Shown: positions 25,176 through 34,705, counted from the stretch's first letter. The stretch is DNA of 64,000 nt from Leptolyngbyaceae cyanobacterium JSC-12 (GCA_000309945.1 CM001633.1:4351912-4415911); one strand, 5' to 3'. Program-made: numbers and translations. Notes: generated by a model not told the origin, from the sequence alone.

Positions 25176-26468
25176 ATGGCGAAGATTATGCGTCTTCTGT
25201 CCGGATATGCATCTGCTAACGGCGTAGATTGGTTATTAATCTACCCATTTATTAAACGCTTTATGTCTGCCAGTACGCCATTTGTTCGTTCATCTGCGCG
25301 CATCTCCTGGTTTCCTGCTCCATGGGTAGTCTGGTCAATTCTAGCGGGATGTGGCTTTACCCTGGCAACAACCCTCCTCTATTTTGCCTGGGCATCGCAC
25401 CCGTTCCAACGAGTCAAAATTGCTGAAGTTGTCAGCAAAGCTGGAACTGAGAATGTGTTTGTAGACAGCAAACCTGTACAAGCGGGAGCCGAAGTTTCAG
25501 TCGGGCAGCAGATTTTAACCTTGGAAAATGCCAGAGTTGGGCTGCAACAAGCCGAGATGGTTGTGGTGCGGTTAGGAACTCAGTCATCTGTCACTCTGGA
25601 GCGAGACTGCATCCAACTGGGTGAAGGGCAGATTGTAGTTTCTGACACGCACGGCTGTATTGGTGCGGCGATCGTGCGCGGACAGGATGCAGTATACGTT
25701 TTGGAACGGTTAGGAACCCTGGGTGAAATCAAAGTTCTCGCTGGTCGGGTAGAGGTTATTGTTCCTAGCAATCCAGTGGCTCAATCTATCTCGTTAACCG
25801 CTAAACAAAAGGTTATTTTCAGTTTAACGGGAGATGAAATTGGTCCAGTGCGGTTAATGTTACCTGCTGAAGTAGATCGCATCCTTCAAGGAGAACTGTT
25901 TCAAGGGTTTCAACTGGCACTTGCAAACCAAATGACAATTGCTGGTCTACCACCTGCTGCGATCGCCCCCAGCCCAGCCCCAACCGTTACGCCTACATCG
26001 GCTCCTGCACCTGCCAACCCCCCACACCTTCCCCAACAACCCCCTACAAAAGTAACTCCTCAGCCTGTTGTCCCAGCCCACCCCCAGCCTGTTGTCAGTA
26101 GCCAAGTATCAAGCCATCCGGTTGGTTCCGATTTCAGTGCCGACGATTTCTATACAAAAAGCATCGATTCCAGTCGCAGTTCAGTTAATCGCGTTTACCG
26201 TCGCCGCTGGGTGCAAGAGCCAGCTTACGAGTCATATACTTACCGCCGCAAGTGGCGATCGCCCTACGCATCAGCCAATACCTACCGTCGTCGCCCCTCC
26301 TACTCATCCTCCGAGCATTCTGCACCCACGTCTGACCTGCCCTCAGTCCACGAAGCTCCTAAGCCAGAAGCCCCCTCCCCAATAGAATTGCCTCCAGCAA
26401 CACTACCGGATGCTGGTCCCTTGCCGCCTCCAATTATGGTGGAGCCACCTTTGGAAGCACCGAAATAA
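25176..26468 (+). CDS. FecR-like domain membrane protein with Pro-rich and Tyr/Arg-rich tail
   Basis: A transmembrane helix (about 46-68) precedes a FecR-like periplasmic domain (about 70-240: IGAAIVRGQDAVYVLERLG, VLAGRVEVIV). The C-terminal third is Pro-rich, then carries three similar short units VYRRRWVQ, YRRKW and YRRRPSY, and ends in another Pro-rich stretch. FecR domains occur in anti-sigma-type signalling proteins and in standalone envelope proteins; no sigma factor gene is adjacent, so an envelope role is more likely. TTG at 25167 is an alternative start to ATG 25176. Confidence 0.65.
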   Translation: MAKIMRLLSGYASANGVDWLLIYPFIKRFMSASTPFVRSSARISWFPAPWVVWSILAGCGFTLATTLLYFAWASHPFQRVKIAEVVSKAGTENVFVDSKPVQAGAEVSVGQQILTLENARVGLQQAEMVVVRLGTQSSVTLERDCIQLGEGQIVVSDTHGCIGAAIVRGQDAVYVLERLGTLGEIKVLAGRVEVIVPSNPVAQSISLTAKQKVIFSLTGDEIGPVRLMLPAEVDRILQGELFQGFQLALANQMTIAGLPPAAIAPSPAPTVTPTSAPAPANPPHLPQQPPTKVTPQPVVPAHPQPVVSSQVSSHPVGSDFSADDFYTKSIDSSRSSVNRVYRRRWVQEPAYESYTYRRKWRSPYASANTYRRRPSYSSSEHSAPTSDLPSVHEAPKPEAPSPIELPPATLPDAGPLPPPIMVEPPLEAPK

Positions 26469-26550
26469 AGGCTTTTCTAGATTTGGCAGCAAGATATCCT
26501 TAGAAGAGGAGAATTCTCCGTTGCCATAAACAGAGACCCATCCTGATAAG

Positions 26551-26810
26551 GATGTCGTCAGCCTCAGCGCAAGTGAGCGTGAGCGACTTAAAGAGATTGG
26601 ACGATAACCCTCATGCTCGCTGTGACCGAAATTGAGTTAAGTGGTTTGCACCAACAGGAGCTTGAGCAGTGTATTGGTGAGCCGCTCACACTTGCCAAAA
26701 AACTGGCAACTTGGCAGCAGCGCAATGCAAAACAAGCGGATGTTGTTTAGTGCTTGACCACTCAAGCTGCCAGAATTAAGTGGCGTCGCCTTTCCTCTAA
26801 CCCAGCAAAT
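26551..26810 (+). pseudogene. Decayed IS630-family transposase remnant
   Basis: A short frame at 26551-26607 reads DVVSLSASERERLKEIGR and stops; it resembles the extreme N-terminus of IS630-type transposases. From 26613 a second frame reads MLAVTEIELSGLHQQEL and later LATWQQRNAKQADVV, then TAG at 26748, then CLTTQAARIKWRRL in the same frame. IS630 transposases end with a segment of this kind (NxAEIELS, then xWxFTTxDARIKLxRL). The TAG falls where the family has Trp (TGG), so one base change explains it. The catalytic core is deleted. No terminal repeats were identified. Confidence 0.65.
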
Positions 26811-26911
26811 TCAGCTTGCTGCACTAGTAGGATGAGTTAGCCGTAGCCTAAACCATGTGGGGTTGGGTTTCGGATCTCAACCCAACCTATGCCTCACAAC
26901 CTTCCATCGTC

Positions 26912-26940
26912 GTTCTTCTCCCATGGCTGATCGATATAAT
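26912..26940 (+). promoter_or_regulatory. Probable trpB promoter
   Basis: A perfect TATAAT lies at 26935-26940. About 17 bases upstream is TTCTTC, a weak -35. The predicted transcription start would be near 26947, about 23 bases before the GTG of trpB. Confidence 0.4.
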
Positions 26941-26969
26941 GAAGGCTGTCCCGTAATTCCATCCAGCTT

Positions 26970-28214
26970 GTGACTACGACTCCTATTCGCTCTGGCTCCC
27001 AGTTTAACTCGTCTTCCCAGTACCCCGACGCACAAGGGCGATTTGGTAAGTTTGGCGGCAAATACGTGCCTGAAACTCTGATGCCAGCACTGGCAGAACT
27101 AGAAGCAGCGTTCCATACTTTCAAAACCGATCCCGACTTTCAGCAAGAACTATCAGGGCTATTGCGAGACTACGTGGGACGACCCAGCCCCCTCTACTTT
27201 GCTGAACGGCTCACGGCGCACTATGCTCGCCCAGATGGTAGCGGTGCCCAGATTTATCTGAAACGAGAAGACTTGAACCATACTGGAGCGCACAAAATCA
27301 ACAATGCGCTGGCGCAGGTGCTACTGGCAAAACGGATGGGCAAACAGCGCATCATTGCTGAAACTGGAGCCGGACAACATGGTGTTGCTACCGCTACGGT
27401 TTGTGCTCGCTTTGGACTGAAATGTGTAATCTACATGGGTGTGCATGACATGGAGCGGCAGGCTCTTAATGTATTTCGGATGCGGCTGATGGGGGCAGAA
27501 GTTTCTCCAGTTGAATCGGGGACGGGCACGTTGAAAGATGCTACCTCTGAAGCTATTCGGGACTGGGTGACCAATGTGGAAACCACGCATTACATCCTCG
27601 GTTCTGTTGCGGGTCCCCATCCCTATCCCATGCTGGTACGAGACTTCCAGGCGGTGATTGGGCAAGAAACTCGATACCAGTGCCAGGAAAAATGGGGCGG
27701 ATTGCCAGATATTTTGCTGGCATGTGTGGGAGGTGGCTCTAATGCGATGGGGCTGTTCCATGAATTTGTGCAGGAGTCAGCGGTGCGGTTAATTGGCGTG
27801 GAAGCGGCTGGACATGGTGTGGCAAGCGGGAAACATGCCGCTACATTAACGGCTGGGCGAGTAGGCGTGTTGCATGGTGCAATGAGTTACTTGTTACAGG
27901 ATGAAGATGGGCAGGTGATTGAGCCACACTCAATCAGTGCTGGACTGGACTATCCTGGTGTGGGACCAGAGCACAGCTATTTGATGGAACTGGGACGGGC
28001 GGAATACTACAGCGTGACGGATGAAGAAGCACTCACTGCCTTTCAGCGCCTATCTCAATTAGAGGGAATCATTCCAGCCTTGGAAACAGCACATGCGATC
28101 GCTTATTTAGAAACCCTTTGCCCACAGCTTTCCGGGAATCCGCGGATTGTGATCAACTGCTCTGGGCGAGGCGATAAAGATGTGCAAACCGTTGCGAAAT
28201 TATTAAATCCTTAG
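26970..28214 (+). CDS. trpB: Tryptophan synthase beta chain
   Basis: TrpB condenses indole and serine to tryptophan with PLP in the cytoplasm. The N-terminal [19 protein letters not shown], the PLP-lysine motif [11 protein letters not shown], the [12 protein letters not shown] loop and the phosphate-binding [10 protein letters not shown] are all present, and the length of 414 residues is typical. The start codon is GTG at 26970. trpA is not adjacent, as is common in cyanobacteria. Confidence 0.97.
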   Translation: MTTTPIRSGSQFNSSSQYPDAQGRFGKFGGKYVPETLMPALAELEAAFHTFKTDPDFQQELSGLLRDYVGRPSPLYFAERLTAHYARPDGSGAQIYLKREDLNHTGAHKINNALAQVLLAKRMGKQRIIAETGAGQHGVATATVCARFGLKCVIYMGVHDMERQALNVFRMRLMGAEVSPVESGTGTLKDATSEAIRDWVTNVETTHYILGSVAGPHPYPMLVRDFQAVIGQETRYQCQEKWGGLPDILLACVGGGSNAMGLFHEFVQESAVRLIGVEAAGHGVASGKHAATLTAGRVGVLHGAMSYLLQDEDGQVIEPHSISAGLDYPGVGPEHSYLMELGRAEYYSVTDEEALTAFQRLSQLEGIIPALETAHAIAYLETLCPQLSGNPRIVINCSGRGDKDVQTVAKLLNP

Positions 28215-28250
28215 GTGTCAGTGGAATCCGCTAACTTTGTATTAACTTTA

Positions 28251-28296
28251 ACTGTTCCTTATTGGGAATTTAAGGAACAGTGACTAGTGTCTTTTT
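28251..28296 (+). terminator. Hairpin terminator after trpB
   Basis: ACTGTTCCTTA at 28251-28261 pairs perfectly with TAAGGAACAGT at 28271-28281, with a nine-base loop. A run of T at 28291-28296 follows. It lies 37 bases after the trpB stop. Confidence 0.7.
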
Positions 28297-28506
28297 TCCT
28301 TGAAGCTTGGAAAACAGAGATTCTACGGATGGTAGGGTGAGGGTATGTAAATCCACGGGTTCGATAACTTGAACCTTCATCAGCAGTTCATTCATGTGGT
28401 GCATTGTCTGGCTGATCCAGAAGCGATACCAACCGAGAGGGTGTATCGGATGCATCTGAAAGATTGATCGCTCAAAACGCTTGTAGGAGTTTCTCCATGA
28501 AAACAA
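28270..28506 (-). CDS. Doubtful small ORF, 78 residues
   Basis: The product has a plausible amino acid mix (HPLGWYRFWISQTMHHMNEL and a C-terminal LPSVESLFSKLQGKK) but matches no family I know, has no clear ribosome site, and its last codons fall within the trpB terminator hairpin. It overlaps the start of the small plus-strand ORF at 28497. It may be a fragment of a lost gene. Confidence 0.25.
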   Translation of the reverse strand: MFSWRNSYKRFERSIFQMHPIHPLGWYRFWISQTMHHMNELLMKVQVIEPVDLHTLTLPSVESLFSKLQGKKTLVTVP

Positions 28507-28631
28507 ATTTTTTCAAGCAGTCCAGTTGTCCTTTTTTGTTTACTTGGCTAGATAACGCTGTTGTGAACGCTGTTTTGGCAGTTGTTTGGACGCTGAGTAA
28601 CCCGTTTGACAATGACCAAGTGTTGGATTAG
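28497..28631 (+). CDS. Small protein of 44 residues, hypothetical
   Basis: An ATG at 28497 is preceded by AGGAG at 28485-28489 with seven bases spacing, one of the best ribosome sites in the window. The product starts MKTNFFKQSSCPFLFTW and has a mildly hydrophobic middle (NAVVNAVLAVVWTL) and an acidic end. It is too short to classify. Its stop overlaps the convergent stop of the RarA-fusion gene by four bases. It could be a small membrane-associated protein or a chance ORF. Confidence 0.45.
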   Translation: MKTNFFKQSSCPFLFTWLDNAVVNAVLAVVWTLSNPFDNDQVLD

Positions 28632-30880
28632 TTGCAACCCTTGTTGCAACTCACACTGCCGTGAATAAAGGCGATCGTACTTTGCCACACAACCGATTGA
28701 TTGCAAAGGTACTCTGTGAAGCGATCGCGAACAGTGATGATATTTGCCTGGCTGAGGAAGTGGCTGAGATGATCGGCGTAGGTCAGTTGTTGGGTTCCCT
28801 GGGAAAACCAGCGCTCGATGAGAGTCGGTGTGATGAGTCGTTCGGTTCTAATTGTCTCTAACTGAATGTCAACCCAAAATCCAGCCGCTTCCAGTAAGGG
28901 TTGCAAGTCTACCCCATCCCAGAACCATTTTTCCCCCATTGGTTGAGCATAGATTTTTTCCTCCGCCTGGGCTAACTGCTGATGCAATATTGAGCCGATC
29001 CAATCAGGGTGAAGTAACTGGTAAAGCCGCTGTGCTCGCCGAGGAACTACTTCCATTAGAGCTAGAAAAGTTTGTGCAGAGTTGTTGGCTGATGCAAAAA
29101 GCTGCCTGAGAACCTCGATAGCCTGGTCTAAACTGGGTGCTGCTGCCAGTACATTTCGCCCCACAACGGCATCAAACTGAACTCCGGCAGCTTCTACCGC
29201 TAGCAATTGGGGGAACTCTACCAGGGGCGATCGCAACACTATAGGGCGCATCAACTCCGGCAATGCCTGACTTTGCTCTATCAAAGCCTCTGCCTCTTTG
29301 ACGGTTTGCACCCAGGCATACACGCCCCCTTCCGGCACTCGCCGAATCGCTTCCCAGGTGAGCAAGCCACTCCCCGCATTCAGATCCAGCACTACCGAAT
29401 GACGTTGCAGTTGAACTAGCGAAAACAGGCGATCGCGAATGGCTGCCCACTGCTCCCCAGCCTGCCCTAAGGTGCGTTGCAGCCAGCGTTCCTGAGTGGA
29501 ATTGGTAGGGCTAAACGTTAATCCTTCCGCTGGAGCCATCCCCATTCCATCAACTATTGCTGCCAGTTGTGCCTCTCGTCGTTGTGCCACTTTGTTTTGA
29601 ATGGTTGCTTCATAGCCTTGATTGGAGGGTTGATAAAACATCTGCCCCTGGAGACTAGAGGGCAAATACTGCTGCTCCACCCAGTGATCTCGGTATGCAT
29701 GGGGATAGAGGTATCCGGCTCCATGACCAAACCCCTTCTTATCTCGATTAGCATCCCGCAACGGTGAAGGCACCTCTGCCTCTCGCTCTTGCTCTACGGC
29801 AGACAACGCATCAAAAAAGCCCATCACACTGTTGGACTTGGGGCAGGTTGCCAGATACAGGGTTGCCTGCGCCAGTGGGTAGCGTCCTTCTGGCATGCCC
29901 ACCCGGTCAAAGGCTTCAGCACAGGCATTTACCACCACAACAGCATTGGGATCGGCTAACCCCACATCTTCTCCTGCTAGAATTAACAATCGCCGAAAAA
30001 TAAAGCGGGGATCTTCGCCTGCGTATACCATCCGCGCCAGCCAATACAATGCTGCATCAGGATCGGAGCCGCGCACACTTTTGATGAAAGCGCTGATTGT
30101 ATCAAAGTGGGCATCTCCTTCCTTGTCGTAGAGTACGGCTCGTCGTTGAATCGATTCTTCTGCTACATCTAGAGTGATGTGGATTATGCCATTTGCGTCT
30201 GGAGCCGTGGTTTCAACTGCTAGTTCCAGGGCATTTAGCAGGGCACGGGCATCGCCGTTGGCAACGTTTACCAGATGATCCAGGGCAATGTCGTCAATCT
30301 GCACGTCCAGCTTGCCGTAGCCCCGATCTGAGTCGGTCAGTGCTTGCTGTGCTACCTGCCGCAACGCTGCTTTATCTAATGGTTTGAGCTGAAACAGGCG
30401 CGATCGCGAGACCAGTGCTTTATTCACTTCAAAATAGGGATTTTCCGTCGTGGCACCGATTAAAATTACTGTGCCGTTTTCCACCCAGGGCAATAATGCA
30501 TCCTGTTGAGCTTTGTTGAATCGATGCACCTCATCCACAAACAAAATTGTGCGCTGATTGTACATTCCCCGCTTTTCTTGAGCCGTGGCGATCGCGTCTC
30601 GAATTTCTTTCACTCCTGCCAACACGGCATTGATTGCAATGAAATGGGCTTTTGTGGTGTTAGCAATAATTCGTGCCAGGGTCGTTTTTCCTGTTCCGGG
30701 TGATCCGTAAAAAATCAGCGAGGATAGTTGATCGGCTTGAATTGCTCGTCGTAGTAGGCGTCCTGGTCCCAGGATCGCATCCTGTCCCACAAATTCCTCT
30801 AGCGATCGCGGCCGCATCCGAGCCGCTAGAGGAGCCTCGGCTTCTGTCACTTGTTGGCGATGCTGGTCGAACAAGTCCAT
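28628..30880 (-). CDS. rarA: RarA/MgsA-type AAA ATPase fused to a methyltransferase-like domain
   Basis: Residues about 1-430 are the replication-associated recombination factor RarA (MgsA/WRNIP1): RPRSLEEFVGQD, Walker A GSPGTGKTT, Walker B ILFVDEVHRFNKAQQDALL, sensor GATTENPYFEVN, and a C-terminal clamp domain with FDALSAVEQEREAEVP and YPHAYRDHW. RarA acts at stalled replication forks with SSB. Residues about 475-740 form a second domain with VVLDLNAGSGLLTWEAIRR, which looks like a class I SAM-binding motif, and DAVVGRNVL. Fusions like this are known in cyanobacteria; a methyl acceptor is not known, and the normal SAM-binding pattern is imperfect, so it may not be catalytic. Confidence 0.88.
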   Translation of the reverse strand: MDLFDQHRQQVTEAEAPLAARMRPRSLEEFVGQDAILGPGRLLRRAIQADQLSSLIFYGSPGTGKTTLARIIANTTKAHFIAINAVLAGVKEIRDAIATAQEKRGMYNQRTILFVDEVHRFNKAQQDALLPWVENGTVILIGATTENPYFEVNKALVSRSRLFQLKPLDKAALRQVAQQALTDSDRGYGKLDVQIDDIALDHLVNVANGDARALLNALELAVETTAPDANGIIHITLDVAEESIQRRAVLYDKEGDAHFDTISAFIKSVRGSDPDAALYWLARMVYAGEDPRFIFRRLLILAGEDVGLADPNAVVVVNACAEAFDRVGMPEGRYPLAQATLYLATCPKSNSVMGFFDALSAVEQEREAEVPSPLRDANRDKKGFGHGAGYLYPHAYRDHWVEQQYLPSSLQGQMFYQPSNQGYEATIQNKVAQRREAQLAAIVDGMGMAPAEGLTFSPTNSTQERWLQRTLGQAGEQWAAIRDRLFSLVQLQRHSVVLDLNAGSGLLTWEAIRRVPEGGVYAWVQTVKEAEALIEQSQALPELMRPIVLRSPLVEFPQLLAVEAAGVQFDAVVGRNVLAAAPSLDQAIEVLRQLFASANNSAQTFLALMEVVPRRAQRLYQLLHPDWIGSILHQQLAQAEEKIYAQPMGEKWFWDGVDLQPLLEAAGFWVDIQLETIRTERLITPTLIERWFSQGTQQLTYADHLSHFLSQANIITVRDRFTEYLCNQSVVWQSTIAFIHGSVSCNKGCN

Positions 30881-30982
30881 CAGGATTGGCGTTTTCGTGA
30901 GGTGCGGTTTGGCGGAATCGGGTGTAGGGGATGTGTTATGTAAGTGAAACTAGAGTAGCGACTCTCATAGTGCTATTGAATC

Positions 30983-32011
30983 ATGGAACTTGCGATAGAC
31001 GCTTTGCTGCAAGAGTCCAATCCGGTCGAGAAATTAGGGGATGCTGCCTGCTACTTTCCGCTGGCAAATGGGCGGTATGAGGTGAAGCCTGGTTTGATAC
31101 CGTTTGGCACGGATTTTGGGAATGGTGTCCGCGATCGCCATGTGTTTCAACTTGATGCTAATTTTGCGCACTGTCGCCAAATGAAGCAGCAAGCAAGGGC
31201 AGAGCAACTGGATAAGTATGTGCAGACCTGGAATTATTCGGATGCAGTAGCAGGGGCGATCGCTCAGTTCATCACCCAGCGTTTAATTCAAGACCACCCT
31301 AATTACTTTCAGCGAGAAGCCCGCTCCGATAGAAATTTCAACTTTCACAATCAACTCACAGGCGAAACACTAATTCTGAATGCGGATTATCAATTGCAGC
31401 AAGCGCTTTCATCCCACAATGAGCCAACTCCTCCCTACAGTTCTGCGCTAGATGCCCTGGCAATGCAAATCCAGGAGGATCTGACAGTTGTAAGCCGATC
31501 TGGAGGACAGCATTGGGTCAGTGCCATCCATCTCTGCTTTCCCAACTATTGGGCAGCGACAGAAAAAATTGGCAAAAACTTCGCTACTGTTCATGCGCCT
31601 GTCGCTGGCATGGATGCCATGAATCGTCGAGGAGATGCGATTGTGAACACAATGATTTCTCGTCCACCTGCAGTGCGTTTTGCCTGGGGCTTGAGTACAG
31701 ATACACGTCTAAACCACCACCCAGAACCGCCACCAACTGTTACACGGGATCGCTGGCAGGGTAGACAGTTCAATCCCCAAAACCCCCGCCTGTACTTACG
31801 AATTGAACGTCAGGTGATCTGGGGATTGCCTCATGTCGATGCTGCTTTGTTTAGCATTCGCACCTATTTTCGAGACTGTCGTCAACTAAAGCAAGATCCT
31901 GGTTTGCGCTCCTGCCTGATTGCCGCACTACAATCTATGTCTGCAGAAGCCCTGGTATATAAGGGATTGTCCGAAAGCCGAAGCGCAATTTTAGCCTGGC
32001 TAAGTGAGTAA
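30983..32011 (+). CDS. DUF3445 protein, heme-dependent N-demethylase alpha-like
   Basis: The 342-residue product contains DRHVFQLDANFAH, a mid-protein LTVVSRSGGQHWVSAIHLCFPNYW and a C-terminal RIERQVIWGLPHVDAALFSIRTY, patterns of DUF3445, the family of the alpha subunit of heme-dependent oxidative N-demethylases. In known enzymes this subunit binds heme and acts on dimethylamine with three other subunits. None of those partners is encoded nearby, so the cyanobacterial protein probably works alone or with distant partners, on an unknown substrate. Confidence 0.75.
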   Translation: MELAIDALLQESNPVEKLGDAACYFPLANGRYEVKPGLIPFGTDFGNGVRDRHVFQLDANFAHCRQMKQQARAEQLDKYVQTWNYSDAVAGAIAQFITQRLIQDHPNYFQREARSDRNFNFHNQLTGETLILNADYQLQQALSSHNEPTPPYSSALDALAMQIQEDLTVVSRSGGQHWVSAIHLCFPNYWAATEKIGKNFATVHAPVAGMDAMNRRGDAIVNTMISRPPAVRFAWGLSTDTRLNHHPEPPPTVTRDRWQGRQFNPQNPRLYLRIERQVIWGLPHVDAALFSIRTYFRDCRQLKQDPGLRSCLIAALQSMSAEALVYKGLSESRSAILAWLSE

Positions 32012-32216
32012 TGAATGAGAATTATCGCGGTAGCCTCTCAAATAGTCTGAGTTTTTGCCTGCAGGCTCTTTCTCAATTGGTCTTTTTGCGATGTCTCTCA
32101 TAGTGATTTTCTCCAATTCAGCCCATCTAGCGTTCTATGAACGGGTGCAGCGATAGGTGCTGTTTGGCGACGTTATTTCTAAACCTTAACGTTGGTAGTT
32201 TGGCGGCTTGGTATGT

Positions 32217-32558
32217 CTACTGTCCACAGCAGCGATCGATGCCCAAACTGTCTAGCAACAAATCGCTAACTGCATTAGCAACGGCAAACTGCCCATAAAA
32301 ACTGTCAGAGAAATCAAATGCTTCCATTTCTGTAACAATTGCCATTACCAGAGAAATGAGATCATTTTCTCCTTCCATGCGCTGTCGTACAAAAATCTGC
32401 GCTGCCTGAGCTGCAATTTGTTCATTCACTTGTTCTGGCAGAAACTCTTGATTGAGCCAATTCAATAATGCACTTTTCAGCCAAATTCCTTCTTGTTCGG
32501 GTTTTTGGGCTGGAGGTAGGGTAATGTTGGGGATTGGGTCAATCATGGCATTTCTCAT
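32217..32558 (-). CDS. Conserved hypothetical protein
   Basis: This acidic protein of 113 residues has NITLPPAQKPEQEG near the start, then helical segments (LLNWLNQEFLPEQVNEQIA, IFVRQRMEGENDLISLVM) and no transmembrane helix. It looks like a small cyanobacterial protein of unknown role. The start at 32558 has AAGG a few bases upstream; an ATG at 32546 is the alternative. It diverges from aat. Confidence 0.55.
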   Translation of the reverse strand: MRNAMIDPIPNITLPPAQKPEQEGIWLKSALLNWLNQEFLPEQVNEQIAAQAAQIFVRQRMEGENDLISLVMAIVTEMEAFDFSDSFYGQFAVANAVSDLLLDSLGIDRCCGQ

Positions 32559-32661
32559 CTGCCTTCTCTAGCTAGTCTGCCATGGGGAAGGCAGTTTTGA
32601 GCACACCCCACGACTCCGTTACCATGAGTAAAAACTAAAAAGGCGGGAAGGGGCGATCGCG

Positions 32662-33249
32662 TTGGTGAACACTCGGTTTGATATTCATTCCATCGTGCAG
32701 GGATATGCTCAGGGCTACTTTCTCATGTCGGATGAATCAGGCAAAGACTTAGGTTGGTATTCCAGCCGTCAACGTACCCTTATTCCCCTGGATGACCGCT
32801 TTCGTTACCCCAGATCGCTACGGCGAGTGCTCAATCAAAACTGGTTTAGCGTTGCCGTGAACCGAGACTTCAAATCCGTAGTCGAAGGGTGTGCCAATCG
32901 TGAAACCACCTGGATTTCAGACCAACTCAAGGAGATTTACTTAGCCTTGCATGAAGCTGGTTGGGCACACAGCTTTGAAACCTGGCAAGGCGATCAGCTT
33001 GCAGGCGGGATTCTTGGTATCGTCATTGGGGGGGCTTTCATCGGAGAGTCAATGTTTTTTCGCATCCCCAATGGCTCCAAAGTGGCAATGGTCAAGCTGG
33101 TAGAACGGCTACGTCAGCAACAATTCATCCTGTTTGATGCTCAGATGATGAACCCCCATCTAGAGCGATTTGGGGCTTACATCATCCGGAATGATGATTA
33201 CCGTGACCTGTTGCGAGAAGCCTTGCTGGTACGTTGCTCCCTGGAATAG
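32662..33249 (+). CDS. aat: Leucyl/phenylalanyl-tRNA-protein transferase
   Basis: Aat transfers Leu or Phe from tRNA to N-terminal Lys or Arg, creating N-degrons recognised by ClpS. The core has [46 protein letters not shown] (split), [15 protein letters not shown] and an ending [10 protein letters not shown]-like segment. At 195 residues it is close to the usual cyanobacterial length but shorter than the 234-residue E. coli enzyme. Start codon is TTG at 32662 or GTG at 32665. A ClpS-like protein is encoded at 45662-46351 in the same window. Confidence 0.9.
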   Translation: MVNTRFDIHSIVQGYAQGYFLMSDESGKDLGWYSSRQRTLIPLDDRFRYPRSLRRVLNQNWFSVAVNRDFKSVVEGCANRETTWISDQLKEIYLALHEAGWAHSFETWQGDQLAGGILGIVIGGAFIGESMFFRIPNGSKVAMVKLVERLRQQQFILFDAQMMNPHLERFGAYIIRNDDYRDLLREALLVRCSLE

Positions 33250-33264
33250 GGGTTCAGCAGCAAA

Positions 33265-34038
33265 TCAATATGGCTTTTGCCCTACATAGTTTCCAGGTGG
33301 ATTGTAATTACAGACCCATACTTCCTTGCCATTGCCCCGTGCCATGCCGCAGCCTACCTGTTTTGTATTGCGCCAAACAAGTTGGGTATAGTGGCCACAC
33401 ATTTTTCCAGGCTTACAGGAGTTTGTTGCGTAATTGTAGTCTTTCACTTCCTCGCCCCACATCGTTACTACGCGCTCTGGACTCAACTGCTGACCGCCTG
33501 CCCATGCTAGGTTTTCACCATAGGACAGGTTTTTACGGTGTTCAAAGCGATTTTCTCGTAAGAGCTTCGTTGCCCATTCTTGAGCGTAGGCTGCCAGTTG
33601 GGGTGACCAGGTTAATGCTGGGACATTATACCGTTTGCGCCAGCGATTATGAGCATCTAACATTTGTTGCACCCCTGCTGAACTGGAGAGATCGTACACA
33701 GTTTTAGCGATGCCTCTGCGCTGAGCTTCCTGCAAAGACAGAATGCGAGAAGCAGGAACGCCTTGTTCGGTGCTGTTATCGTGGGTATATTGCACGGTGT
33801 AAATGGTGCCAATGGCGTTGCTGGTGCGGTAGCCTTGCAGGTAAGCTTCTTGCCAGGAGCCATTTCGCTGCACGTATACGGGCTTGCCATCCAGTTGGAA
33901 CGGGACTTGAGCCACTCGGACTTGAGGCATTTGTCTTTGAGCAGAGGCTGGTGGGGAATTCAGCCCGGATCCTGCTGCCAGAGATACTAGTCCAATGGCA
34001 GTTGCTAAGACGTAGAGTTTAGATTGTTTTGCCATCAT
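33265..34038 (-). CDS. Secreted CAP (SCP/PR1) domain protein
   Basis: After a signal peptide (AKQSKLYVLATAIGLVSLAA) and a spacer with two short beta-rich units, residues about 125-257 form a CAP domain: MLDAHNRWRKRYNVPALTWS, YAQEWATKL, FEHRKNLSYGENLAWAG, CGHYTQLVWRNTKQVGCGMA and VWVCNYNPPGNYVGQKPY. The motif order matches SCP/PR1 proteins of eukaryotes, with the paired Cys. CAP proteins are secreted, with roles in lipid binding or host contact; the cyanobacterial role is unknown. The start at ATG 34038 (or 34035) is chosen because the signal peptide begins there. Confidence 0.88.
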   Translation of the reverse strand: MMAKQSKLYVLATAIGLVSLAAGSGLNSPPASAQRQMPQVRVAQVPFQLDGKPVYVQRNGSWQEAYLQGYRTSNAIGTIYTVQYTHDNSTEQGVPASRILSLQEAQRRGIAKTVYDLSSSAGVQQMLDAHNRWRKRYNVPALTWSPQLAAYAQEWATKLLRENRFEHRKNLSYGENLAWAGGQQLSPERVVTMWGEEVKDYNYATNSCKPGKMCGHYTQLVWRNTKQVGCGMARGNGKEVWVCNYNPPGNYVGQKPY

Positions 34039-34231
34039 TGCCTTGCTACCAAGAACATTCGATCGGGTTAATTGCATTCATATTGATGTTAAGCAATGCA
34101 AAGTTGTTGAATGTTTGCTGAATGTTATGAAGCCGTTGGGTTGTTCTAGGTTCCAGGAATTCTTGTTCTTTCGCGATCGCGCTGGCATATGATGAGCGTG
34201 TCTTCGGACGGCACAAAATAAGTTGGCACGT

Positions 34232-34696
34232 ATGGAAGGTTCCTCTGTTCCGATATCTGTCAAGATTTTCGGGATTTTGCACACCCTTTTTGGTAGCGTT
34301 TCAGCGGTGATTGGGCTGTACAACCTGGTCAATTTCCGTAATGCGATCGCTGCTTTTGAACTATTGGGTTTTACAGACACTGGAATTACCTGGTTGCAGG
34401 TGAGCAGTGTTATTGGTTTCATTGCTGCTCTAATCTTGTTGACATTGGGCATTGGGCTACTAGCTAAAAAGCCATGGGCACGCTCCAGTGCGGTTCTTTT
34501 TGGGTATCTATCAATTGCACTAAATATTGTTAATGCCCTGGCACTGGTGTTGACGCTTCCAAACCTCAACTCAACTAGAACACTGTTCATTGCTGGGGCG
34601 ATTGTTGGAACTATCCTGCAGTCTGTCTATCCCCTTTTGACTATTATTTTCATGAGCCGTCCGGCTGTTAAAGCTGCCTTTGATCGCCGGAGATGA
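34232..34696 (+). CDS. Small four-helix membrane protein, unknown function
   Basis: The 154-residue product has four hydrophobic segments (about 8-28, 48-75, 83-108 and 118-142) with short loops. No catalytic residues or family signature is evident. A TTG three codons upstream (34223) is an alternative start. It converges on the DUF3598 gene with nine bases between. Confidence 0.65.
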   Translation: MEGSSVPISVKIFGILHTLFGSVSAVIGLYNLVNFRNAIAAFELLGFTDTGITWLQVSSVIGFIAALILLTLGIGLLAKKPWARSSAVLFGYLSIALNIVNALALVLTLPNLNSTRTLFIAGAIVGTILQSVYPLLTIIFMSRPAVKAAFDRRR

Positions 34697-34705
34697 GTCG
34701 TTACT

